Below, piece by piece: positions 1 through 5,472 of a DNA stretch of 6,415 nt; position 1 is the stretch's first letter, and each line of letters begins with the position of its first letter. Position numbers and translations under genes: made by a program. The DNA comes from Candidatus Shapirobacteria bacterium. GTDB taxonomy: Bacteria; Patescibacteriota; Microgenomatia; UBA12405. The notes below the pieces were generated by a model that had not been told where the DNA came from, ran no database searches, and was given only the letters and a program-made list of their open reading frames with translations. Where the stretch lies: positions 1-6,415 of the forward strand of contig JAPLYY010000027.1 of the NCBI GenBank assembly GCA_026395315.1, given 5' to 3'.

Positions 1-164
1 TCCAGTTCATCTTTTAGCTGGGTAGCTAAACCATCTTCACTACTTTCGTCCGGCTGGGCGACTTCCTCAATTTGGGAGACCAAATGATCACGTTTTTTGT
101 TGAGTTCATCCAATTCGATAGTTAATTTTTGGTAACCATCTTGGGTTAACAGAGTACGATTCAT
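1..164 (-). CDS. greA: GreA/GreB-family transcript cleavage factor, N-terminal part (runs off left edge)
   Basis: Only the first 54 residues are in the window. They read MNRTLLTQDGYQKL followed by TIELDELNKKRDHL, which fits the start of the Gre coiled-coil domain (family pattern: T..G..KL..EL..L...R). Gre proteins enter the secondary channel of RNA polymerase, and an acidic tip between the two helices stimulates cleavage of backtracked RNA. Here the tip region reads QPDESSEDG where GreA usually has GDLSENAEY. Acidic residues are present, but the conserved Asn-Ala-Glu-Tyr part is not, so this may be a divergent paralogue. The C-terminal FKBP-like domain is outside the window, so GreA, GreB or a Gre-like regulator cannot be separated. 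The ATG is chosen because the Gre N-terminal pattern starts a few residues after it. No Shine-Dalgarno sequence is visible upstream; the 5' region is AT-rich, with a possible -10 (TATATT, 175-180 on the minus strand) 10 nt from the ATG. Confidence 0.62.
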   Translation of the reverse strand, partial: MNRTLLTQDGYQKLTIELDELNKKRDHLVSQIEEVAQPDESSEDGLATQLKDEL

Positions 165-190
165 GTTTTAATTAAATATATAAGTGCCAA

Positions 191-218
191 AAAAAGCCTC
201 CCTGTGTCAATGGCGAGA
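191..218 (-). repeat. Degenerate copy of the hairpin element found at 2404-2444
   Basis: On the + strand this reads AAAAAGCCTCCCTG then TGTCAATGGCGAGA. The reverse complement of 2419-2444 aligns to it with 24 identities over 28 columns (two mismatches, two one-base gaps, counted by hand). The stem is damaged: on the minus strand GCCT-A-CC can still pair with GGAGGC, just before a run of seven T. The T-run faces the gre start codon about 25 nt away, as in the better copy, where it faces tyrS. Possible roles are an attenuator or terminator in the gre leader, a decayed terminator, or a decayed mobile palindrome. Confidence 0.5.
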
Positions 219-248
219 GGTAGGCAATTGTTTTGTGCCTTAGGGATA

Positions 249-254
249 TATCTT
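249..254 (+). promoter_or_regulatory. Possible -10 box (TATCTT) for a leaderless sortase-rel transcript
   Basis: TATCTT (within TATATCTT) ends 7 nt before the sortase ATG. The tyrS -10 box at 2451-2456 has the same spacing, so transcription would begin at or next to the A of the start codon. No convincing -35 hexamer is seen; TTGTTT at 228-233 leaves only a 15-bp spacer. The call rests on this spacing and the lack of a ribosome binding site. Confidence 0.3.
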
Positions 255-261
255 AGAGTGC

Positions 262-1032
262 ATGTCCCAAAATGTCAATGCAAATGATAAAATATTAAAT
301 ATGTCCGATCCTTTAGACTTTTTTAGAGTAAGACCTAAAATAAGAGTAGTTAAAATTAAGCGAAAAACAGGGACTATTTTTACCAACCCTACCGGAACAA
401 AAAAGGCGGTATTTTACGTTGCAAACTTATTTATTATTATATCGATTACCTACTTATCATATCTGTATTGGCCTTTAGGTGAAGCAGTAATTAAGTATTG
501 GGAAATTTCCAAGGATTATCAACACCCGGCATTGGTGCAGACATCAAGGGGTGAAATTCCGATTCCAACTCCGATTACCGACGTTACCGATAAAAATCAA
601 TTCTGGATTCAAATTCCCAAAATTCAAGCCAGAGCGAATATTGTGGCCAACGTTTCGGCGGCTAATAGTGAGGAATATCTTAAAGTATTAGAGAATAATG
701 TCATAGCCCAAGCCAGTGGTACGGCATTGCCGGGAGCAGGAATGGGTAAATCAATGTATTTATTTGCTCATTCCAGCCAACAGGGGTTAAGTATGGTGAG
801 AAATAATGCTGTCTTTTATTTATTGGGTGAAATGAACAATGGGGATGTGATTTTTGTGAATTTCCACGGAAAAATTTATACATATCTAGTTTATAAGCAG
901 GCAATTGTGTCGGCTTCGGAAGTACAGTATTTAAGCTATAGTGAACCGAACAAAGAGGTATTAATTTTGCAGACGTGTTGGCCAATTGGAACTGACTGGA
1001 AAAGATTACTGGTATTTGCTCAAAAAATATGA
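262..1032 (+). CDS. Membrane-anchored sortase (class D/E-like transpeptidase)
   Basis: 256 residues. Sortases cleave a C-terminal sorting signal (LPXTG-like) and join the protein to a cell-surface nucleophile outside the membrane. Residues 1-48 are basic and probably cytoplasmic. Residues 49-70 are a hydrophobic segment (VANLFIIISITYLSYLYW is its core) acting as a signal anchor, which leaves the rest outside. The catalytic core spans about 112-256. His170 lies in LFAHSS, Cys239 in LQTCWPIGTDWKRLL and Arg248 in the same block, so the His-Cys-Arg triad is intact. The SGTALPGAG stretch before the His is also typical. The TC-x-P-x-GT-x-x-KRL pattern suits class D/E sortases rather than SrtA of Firmicutes, but subclass is uncertain. 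No substrate gene with a sorting signal is in the window. The ATG at 262 is preferred over the one at 301 because neither has a ribosome binding site and a possible -10 lies 7 nt before 262. The stop overlaps the rel start (ATGA). Confidence 0.9.
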   Translation: MSQNVNANDKILNMSDPLDFFRVRPKIRVVKIKRKTGTIFTNPTGTKKAVFYVANLFIIISITYLSYLYWPLGEAVIKYWEISKDYQHPALVQTSRGEIPIPTPITDVTDKNQFWIQIPKIQARANIVANVSAANSEEYLKVLENNVIAQASGTALPGAGMGKSMYLFAHSSQQGLSMVRNNAVFYLLGEMNNGDVIFVNFHGKIYTYLVYKQAIVSASEVQYLSYSEPNKEVLILQTCWPIGTDWKRLLVFAQKI

Positions 1033-2417
1033 ACTTGGAACTGATGGAGTATAAAAGTATTGAGGACTTGTGGACTGATTTTCAAAAATATACCAAAACA
1101 TGGGATCTTGACGGAGAACCGATGATTAAAAAGGCTTTTGATATGGCGGTATTGGCACACAGTGGACAAACAAGGGAATCGGGCGAGCCTTTCGTAACAC
1201 ATCCAATTTGGGTAGCCAAAGTGGTGACGCAGTTGGGAGTCGGCCGGAGGGCGATTATAGCGGCGCTATTGCATGATATCGCCGAGGATACTCAGATTAA
1301 TATTGATCAAATTGCTAATGACTTCGATGAAGAGGTAGCTTTGTTGGTAGAGAGTTTAACTGAAGTCAAACAAAGAACCAAAAATATTGAGGTTCATGAA
1401 ACAAATATTGATGTATTTAGAAAATTTCTATTTTCTTCGGTTGATGATGTCCGGGTGTTAATTATCAGAATTGTCGATAAACTTCACAACGGGTTAACCA
1501 TAGGATCTTTACCAAAAGACCGACAAGTTAAATATGCCCAAAGAATATTCGGGATTTATTCACCGGTGGCGGAATATGTCGGGTTGCATTATTTTAAACA
1601 GTTACTAGACGATATTGCTTTTAAAATACTATATCCACCTGAAGCGGAGGAGCTTTCCAAAGAATTAAAAGAATTTGAAAAAGAAGAAGTCAAAGCGAAG
1701 GTAATCATTGAAAAAGAGATTGAATCAACTTTAAAAATTAATAATATAAAAGATTTTGAAATTAGCGGACGGATAAAAAGCTTATATTCAACTTTCAATA
1801 AAATCAAACTAAAGGGCAAAGATCGTGTAAAAGATAGGGTTGGTCTGCGGATTTTGGTGGAATCGGTGTCCGATTGTTATACGGTATTGGGATTGTTGCA
1901 CTCAAAATATCCGTATATTCCGGAAGAGTTTAATGACTATATTTCTAATCCAAAACCCAATGGTTATCGGTCGATTCAGACGACGTTAAAATGGAAAGAA
2001 AAGGTGACTTTGGAAGTTCAAATCAGAACTAAGGAAATGCATGAGTTTGACGAATTTGGACCGGCGTCGCATATTGCTTATAAACTGAGTAAAAACGCTG
2101 ATAACAGCGTTGGTTATAACTGGGTCAAAGATTTGGTGGAATGGCAGAAAGGTGATAAGAATGTTAATAATTACCGGATCAATGTGTTGGAAAAGTTCAT
2201 TTATGTTTTTACACCCAAGGGGGATACGATTCAGATGAAGGTCGGAAGTACCGCGTTAGATTTTGCTTATAGAGTCCACGGAGAAATCGGCAATCATTGT
2301 GTCGGAGCAAAAATCAATAATAAAATGGGTAAAATTGATTCCGTTTTGAAAACCGGTGATTATGTGGAGATATTGACCAGCAAAAAGATGCAAAGAAAAC
2401 GGACTCAATCCCCATAA
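1029..2417 (+). CDS. rel: Rel/SpoT-like (p)ppGpp synthetase/hydrolase, short form ending after TGS
   Basis: 462 residues, against about 700-750 for long RelA/SpoT homologues, which make and degrade the stringent-response alarmone (p)ppGpp. An N-terminal HD hydrolase domain (about 30-190) keeps R49, H58 (THP), H82-D83 with E86-D87 (HDIAED) and D150 (VDKLHN), so hydrolysis looks possible. The synthetase domain (about 240-353) has R248 in SGRIKSLY, D269 in KDRVGLRI, Y313 in NGYRSIQTT and E329 in LEVQIRT. The regulatory motif is E300-F-N-D303, close to EXDD of synthetase-only RelA rather than RXKD of bifunctional Rel. The His usual in Y-x-S-I-H-T is Gln317. A complete TGS domain (about 389-451) follows, then eleven residues and the stop; the helical, zinc-finger and ACT regions are absent. 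The start overlaps the sortase stop in ATGA, implying translational coupling. The last codons fall in a palindromic repeat. Confidence 0.92.
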   Translation: MNLELMEYKSIEDLWTDFQKYTKTWDLDGEPMIKKAFDMAVLAHSGQTRESGEPFVTHPIWVAKVVTQLGVGRRAIIAALLHDIAEDTQINIDQIANDFDEEVALLVESLTEVKQRTKNIEVHETNIDVFRKFLFSSVDDVRVLIIRIVDKLHNGLTIGSLPKDRQVKYAQRIFGIYSPVAEYVGLHYFKQLLDDIAFKILYPPEAEELSKELKEFEKEEVKAKVIIEKEIESTLKINNIKDFEISGRIKSLYSTFNKIKLKGKDRVKDRVGLRILVESVSDCYTVLGLLHSKYPYIPEEFNDYISNPKPNGYRSIQTTLKWKEKVTLEVQIRTKEMHEFDEFGPASHIAYKLSKNADNSVGYNWVKDLVEWQKGDKNVNNYRINVLEKFIYVFTPKGDTIQMKVGSTALDFAYRVHGEIGNHCVGAKINNKMGKIDSVLKTGDYVEILTSKKMQRKRTQSP

Positions 2418-2444
2418 ATCTCCCTTTGACAAGGGAGACTTTTT
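2404..2444. repeat. Palindromic intergenic element of the 'KSPLSKGDL' type
   Basis: The stretch from CTCAATCCCCATAAATC through the perfect hairpin and T-run resembles a palindromic sequence that recurs between genes in many bacterial genomes. It is often mistranslated as KSPLSKGDLGG; the minus strand here gives KSPLSKGDLWG. That resemblance is from memory, not a search. It covers the last rel codons and its stop, so the rel 3' end may have been reshaped by its arrival. A degenerate inverted copy lies at 191-218. Confidence 0.5.
2419..2444 (+). terminator. Rho-independent terminator-like hairpin after rel
   Basis: TCTCCCTT (2419-2426) pairs perfectly with AAGGGAGA (2431-2438) around a TGAC loop, giving an 8-bp stem. 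C and five T follow (2439-2444). It begins two bases after the rel stop codon and would end the sortase-rel transcript before tyrS. Its centre also contains the -35 hexamer of the tyrS promoter. Confidence 0.72.
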
Positions 2445-2456
2445 ATAGTTTATAAT
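2426..2456 (+). promoter_or_regulatory. Consensus-like promoter for tyrS, predicted leaderless
   Basis: TTGACA (2426-2431) and TATAAT (2451-2456) both match the vegetative sigma consensus exactly, with a 19-bp spacer, which is at the long end of the working range. The -10 box ends 7 nt before the ATG at 2463, so the predicted start of transcription is the first base of the codon or the base before it. No Shine-Dalgarno sequence is present, consistent with a leaderless mRNA. The -35 box lies in the loop and inner stem of the terminator hairpin. Confidence 0.6.
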
Positions 2457-2462
2457 TGACGC

Positions 2463-3542
2463 ATGACAACAGAAGAAAAAATGCATTTAATCACCCGCAA
2501 CTGTCAGGAGGTGCTGACCGAGGTGGATTTAAAAAGTTTGATCGAATCGGGTAAACCAATTAATCATTATATTGGTTTTGAAATTTCAGGATTAGTTCAC
2601 CTGGGTACAGGCTTGATGTCGATGGGGAAAATTGCCGACTTTTTAAAGGCCGGAATGAAATGCAAAATATTTTTAGCTGATTTTCATACATACTTGAATA
2701 ATAAGTTGGGCGGAAATTGGGAAGATATCCGCTGGGCATCGGTACATTACTTTAAACAGGCATTAATTGCCTCGTTAAAATGTTTCGATATCGATGAAAG
2801 TCAGGTGGAATTTATCAGTGGAAAAAAGCTGTATGAAGAAAACCCGATTCATTGGGAAACATTTATGAGAGTGGGGAAACATATAACATTATCACGTAAT
2901 TTAAGGTCGATTTCAATTATGGGAAAAAAACAGGGGACTGATGTGGATATGGCGACTTTGTTTTACCCACCACTGCAGGTGGCCGATATTTTTACGATGA
3001 ATGTCAATTTGGCACATGCTGGAATTGATCAAAGAAAAGCCCATGTGGTGGCAAGAGAGGTTGGCCCGGCCGTTGCCGGGTATAAACCAGTAGCTGTTCA
3101 TCAAAACCTGATTGCCGGGTTAACCGGTCCCGAACCAGGAACAAACGATGCTGAATCTTTAAAGATGAGTAAATCAAAGCCAAATAGTGCTATTTTTGTA
3201 CACGATACACCAGATGAAATCAGAGAAAAAATTAAAAAAGCTTATGGTCCGCCAAAAGAAATTGAGTTTAATCCCCTACTAAATTGGGTAAAAATACTAG
3301 TTTTTTGGGGAGAGGAGACCGGAGAATTTAAAGTTGAAAGATTGGAAAAATTCGGTGGAAACGTTGTCTACACAAAATATGCCGATGTGGTGGCTGATTA
3401 TGCCAATGAAAAATTATTCCCGACAGATTTAAAGAACGGCTTGGCTGAATGGTTGATCAAGAAATTAGAACCGGCTCGAAAATATTTTGAGATTAAGGAA
3501 AATAGCCAGGCACTAATTAGAATGAAAAAATTGCTAGGCTGA
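2463..3542 (+). CDS. tyrS: Tyrosyl-tRNA synthetase, archaeal/eukaryotic-type
   Basis: 359 residues, a class I aminoacyl-tRNA synthetase that charges tRNA-Tyr with tyrosine. The start region with Y36 (HYIGFEISGLVHLGTG, HIGH-like motif at about 46-49), the block Y168..Q172..D175 (FYPPLQVADI), Q190 (HAGIDQRKAH) and KMSKS at 234-238 match the layout of the archaeal TyrRS of Methanocaldococcus jannaschii (Y32, Y151, Q155, D158, Q173 and a KMSSS loop). All of those tyrosine-binding positions are kept, which argues against tryptophanyl-tRNA synthetase, the nearest relative. The C-terminal part (PTDLKNGLAEWLIKKLEP) matches the archaeal anticodon-binding helices. There is no S4-like RNA-binding domain as in ordinary bacterial TyrRS. 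Compared with M. jannaschii there are extra residues before KMSKS (about 221-232) and around 150-160. The first ATG is used because the promoter places transcription there. The 3' end overlaps the opposing glycosyltransferase gene by 9 bp. Confidence 0.9.
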   Translation: MTTEEKMHLITRNCQEVLTEVDLKSLIESGKPINHYIGFEISGLVHLGTGLMSMGKIADFLKAGMKCKIFLADFHTYLNNKLGGNWEDIRWASVHYFKQALIASLKCFDIDESQVEFISGKKLYEENPIHWETFMRVGKHITLSRNLRSISIMGKKQGTDVDMATLFYPPLQVADIFTMNVNLAHAGIDQRKAHVVAREVGPAVAGYKPVAVHQNLIAGLTGPEPGTNDAESLKMSKSKPNSAIFVHDTPDEIREKIKKAYGPPKEIEFNPLLNWVKILVFWGEETGEFKVERLEKFGGNVVYTKYADVVADYANEKLFPTDLKNGLAEWLIKKLEPARKYFEIKENSQALIRMKKLLG

Positions 3543-4232
3543 TTTTTCCCGATAGAAAGTGGGATTGATGATGGCTAAAAAAGCACAAATAACTTCTTTA
3601 GGATTTCTTTTGAAGCGTCGAATTGAAGTTAGATTGTAGCAATCAGTAAAACGTCGAATTTTAAAATGATGTTGAGAGAGTTTGTGACACATCATCTGGT
3701 CTTCTGGCAAAGGACAACCTTGACGGCAGTAACCATTAATTTTTTTTAAAACCTGTCGGCGGAAAGCTGTGTTGGCTCCGAACAGATATTGACAATGATG
3801 AAACGGAAGTGAATACAAATCACCAACATAGTTGGATAAAAAATACATGGTTTTATAAAAAATATTACCGCCGAGGGCATAAACATCACCGCCGCAAACA
3901 TCAAGTTTTGGGTCGGTTTCGAAATGGGATATAACATCTTTAACCCAGTCTTTTGGTAATAATGTATCGGCGTCGGTTCGGAGAAGAACGTCGCCGGTAG
4001 AGGCTAAATAAGCCGTTTGCAAAGCCGGAGCGATGCCTTTTTGAGATTCGGTAACAATTTTTAATGGTAATTTTTTTAAGTATTTGGAAGCTACTTTAAC
4101 GGTATTATCAGTGGAAGCATTATTACAAATAACTATTTCGTCAGGAATCCTAGTCTGGAGCAATATTGAATTAAGACATTGGTCAATATATTTTTCTTCA
4201 TTAAAGGCAGGAATAATCAAACTAACTATCAT
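3534..4232 (-). CDS. Family 2 (GT-A fold) glycosyltransferase
   Basis: 232 residues. It starts with MIVSLIIPAFNEEKYIDQCL, the typical GT2 nucleotide-sugar binding strand. A D-A-D motif at 87-89 (RTDADT) should bind the metal and nucleotide diphosphate, GANTAFRR lies at 152-159, and E177-D178 (LPEDQMM) is the likely catalytic-base region. These enzymes move a sugar from an activated donor to a lipid, glycan or protein acceptor; donor and acceptor cannot be read from the sequence. There is no signal peptide or C-terminal membrane segment, so it is probably cytoplasmic or peripheral. Its ATG overlaps the end of uvrC by 11 bp, implying co-translation with the repair operon. Its stop overlaps the tyrS stop region on the opposite strand. 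No Shine-Dalgarno sequence is visible. A cell-envelope or exopolysaccharide role is the usual expectation but is not shown here. Confidence 0.87.
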   Translation of the reverse strand: MIVSLIIPAFNEEKYIDQCLNSILLQTRIPDEIVICNNASTDNTVKVASKYLKKLPLKIVTESQKGIAPALQTAYLASTGDVLLRTDADTLLPKDWVKDVISHFETDPKLDVCGGDVYALGGNIFYKTMYFLSNYVGDLYSLPFHHCQYLFGANTAFRRQVLKKINGYCRQGCPLPEDQMMCHKLSQHHFKIRRFTDCYNLTSIRRFKRNPKEVICAFLAIINPTFYREKSA

Positions 4233-5472
4233 TGATTGATTTTTTCATTAATGTACGGCGATATCTATTAGCAAATCGATGAGCCTCGTCCCGAAGGGAT
4301 TGGAGTAGCCGAAGGGCGTTAGAACGAAGGGGTAGATTAATTTCGACCCAATCGTCATCAAGCTTAATGACGATAGTTTCGAGACGTTTAGCTAATCCAA
4401 TAATTGGGATATCTGTTAATGATGTGGCAGACGTCACCTGGGGTTTGCCACCATCGACCATAATTAAATCCGGAGTACCCCATTCGGGATGCTGGAGACG
4501 GCGAAAAACAACTTCTTTGATCATGTATTGATCATCGGGGGTGACTTTGGTGTTAATTTTAAATTTACGGTATTGGGATTTATCGATATGACCATTGAGA
4601 TAAACAGTCATGGAGCCAACAAAATGTTTTAGACCCATTTGAGAAATATCAAAACATTCGATGCGGTCAATCCGCCGCGGCGGATGAAAATAGGGATTAA
4701 GGGTGGTCATTAATTCCTGGATGGCTGAACTCTGAACGTCTTCAGGAAGATCAACTTTTTCATAAAAATTATGGAGTGCCGACCAGCCAGAGACGACATA
4801 ATTAATTGATTCTAACTGGCGGCGAAGTTCCAGAGCCGATTCATAATTTTCTGATTTTGAGGCAAATTTCATTTCTTTGGTTAATTGGCGCTGGAGCGAG
4901 GTGATTTTGCCGGAAAGAACTTTTTTTAATTTACCGATGTTTTGGCGATAAAGTTTCGGTTCTGGATGGGAACCGGGGCATAATCCCAAATGGCAATATA
5001 AACATTTAGCCTGTGGATGGGTCAATCGGCTGCGATAGGGAAAAATCCGGCGGAGAGTTTTGAGTAATGAATTAACAGCAGAACCATTGGGAAAAGGGCC
5101 ATAGATATGGTCGTTTTTAGTTAGTTGTGAAAATCGGGCGGTAAAGACACGAGGAATCGGTTCTTTGGTGATACAGATATAAATATAACTACGGTCGTCT
5201 TTTAATAAAGAATTATATTTAGGCTTATATTTTTTAATTAACGAGGCTTCAAGAATAAGAGCTTGAATTTCAGAATCGACGGTTTTGGTTTCTATAGAAG
5301 CGATCTGAGAAACTAAGGTAGTAGTTTTGGAACCAAGAGCATCATCACGTTGGAAATATTGAGTAACCCGTTTTTTTAAATTAATGGCCTTGCCGACATA
5401 GATAATCTCCCCGGCGAAATTGCGGTAGATATAGACACCGGGAGTACCCGGAAGAGTTTTAAGATCGATCAC
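4222..5472 (-). CDS. uvrC: UvrABC system protein C, short form lacking the C-terminal HhH domain
   Basis: UvrC makes the two incisions around a lesion in nucleotide excision repair, after UvrA and UvrB. Numbered from a GTG start (416 residues; the family is about 600), a GIY-YIG domain spans about 7-90 with PGVYIY (11-16), IYVGKA (24-29), R35 and E75 (3'-side nick). A UVR segment for UvrB contact lies near 195-225 (EMKFASKSENYESALELRRQ). An RNase H-like nuclease follows (5'-side nick), with D275 (ECFDISQ), PDD at 312-314, D340 (MVDGGK) and H398 (DEAHRFA). It stops soon after this domain, so the helix-hairpin-helix pair is missing, and the downstream gene leaves no room for a remnant. Of the four cysteines that bind an iron-sulfur cluster in E. 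coli UvrC, only C157 and C165 match; the others are R149 and H169, with an extra C160. The GTG at 5472 puts the first residues close to the family start and overlaps the upstream gene by only 14 bp. An in-frame ATG at 5538 would add 22 less typical residues and an 80-bp overlap. Confidence 0.93.
   Translation of the reverse strand: MIDLKTLPGTPGVYIYRNFAGEIIYVGKAINLKKRVTQYFQRDDALGSKTTTLVSQIASIETKTVDSEIQALILEASLIKKYKPKYNSLLKDDRSYIYICITKEPIPRVFTARFSQLTKNDHIYGPFPNGSAVNSLLKTLRRIFPYRSRLTHPQAKCLYCHLGLCPGSHPEPKLYRQNIGKLKKVLSGKITSLQRQLTKEMKFASKSENYESALELRRQLESINYVVSGWSALHNFYEKVDLPEDVQSSAIQELMTTLNPYFHPPRRIDRIECFDISQMGLKHFVGSMTVYLNGHIDKSQYRKFKINTKVTPDDQYMIKEVVFRRLQHPEWGTPDLIMVDGGKPQVTSATSLTDIPIIGLAKRLETIVIKLDDDWVEINLPLRSNALRLLQSLRDEAHRFANRYRRTLMKKSINDS
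4670..4685. repeat. Perfect 16-bp GC-rich palindrome inside uvrC
   Basis: ATCCGCCGCGGCGGAT is its own reverse complement and has 12 G or C out of 16 in an AT-rich gene. It encodes HPPRRID just before the nuclease Asp of UvrC, so it lies in coding sequence and is not a terminator. The element is seen directly; whether it is a high-copy genomic word or chance is unknown. Confidence 0.45.

Noticed and set aside
222..240. AGGCA...TGCCT hairpin as a terminator or riboswitch
   Set aside because: The stem is only 5 bp with a 9-nt loop and no T-run, so it is easily expected by chance.
701..985. Minus-strand open frame of 94 residues
   Set aside because: It lies wholly antisense to the sortase catalytic domain, whose motifs show that the + strand is coding.
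2400..2462. Frameshifted remnant of a longer Rel C-terminus (ACT region)
   Set aside because: Only 45 bp separate the rel stop from the tyrS start, and the other frames there give no recognisable helical or ACT sequence, so no remnant can be hidden here.
2256..2486. Minus-strand open frame of 76 residues across the rel-tyrS junction
   Set aside because: It runs antisense to rel and through the hairpin repeat; its KSPLSKGDLWG stretch is the usual mistranslation of that repeat, not a protein.
2463..3542. Tryptophanyl-tRNA synthetase instead of TyrRS
   Set aside because: The positions matching tyrosine-pocket residues Y32, Y151, Q155, D158 and Q173 of archaeal TyrRS are all kept.
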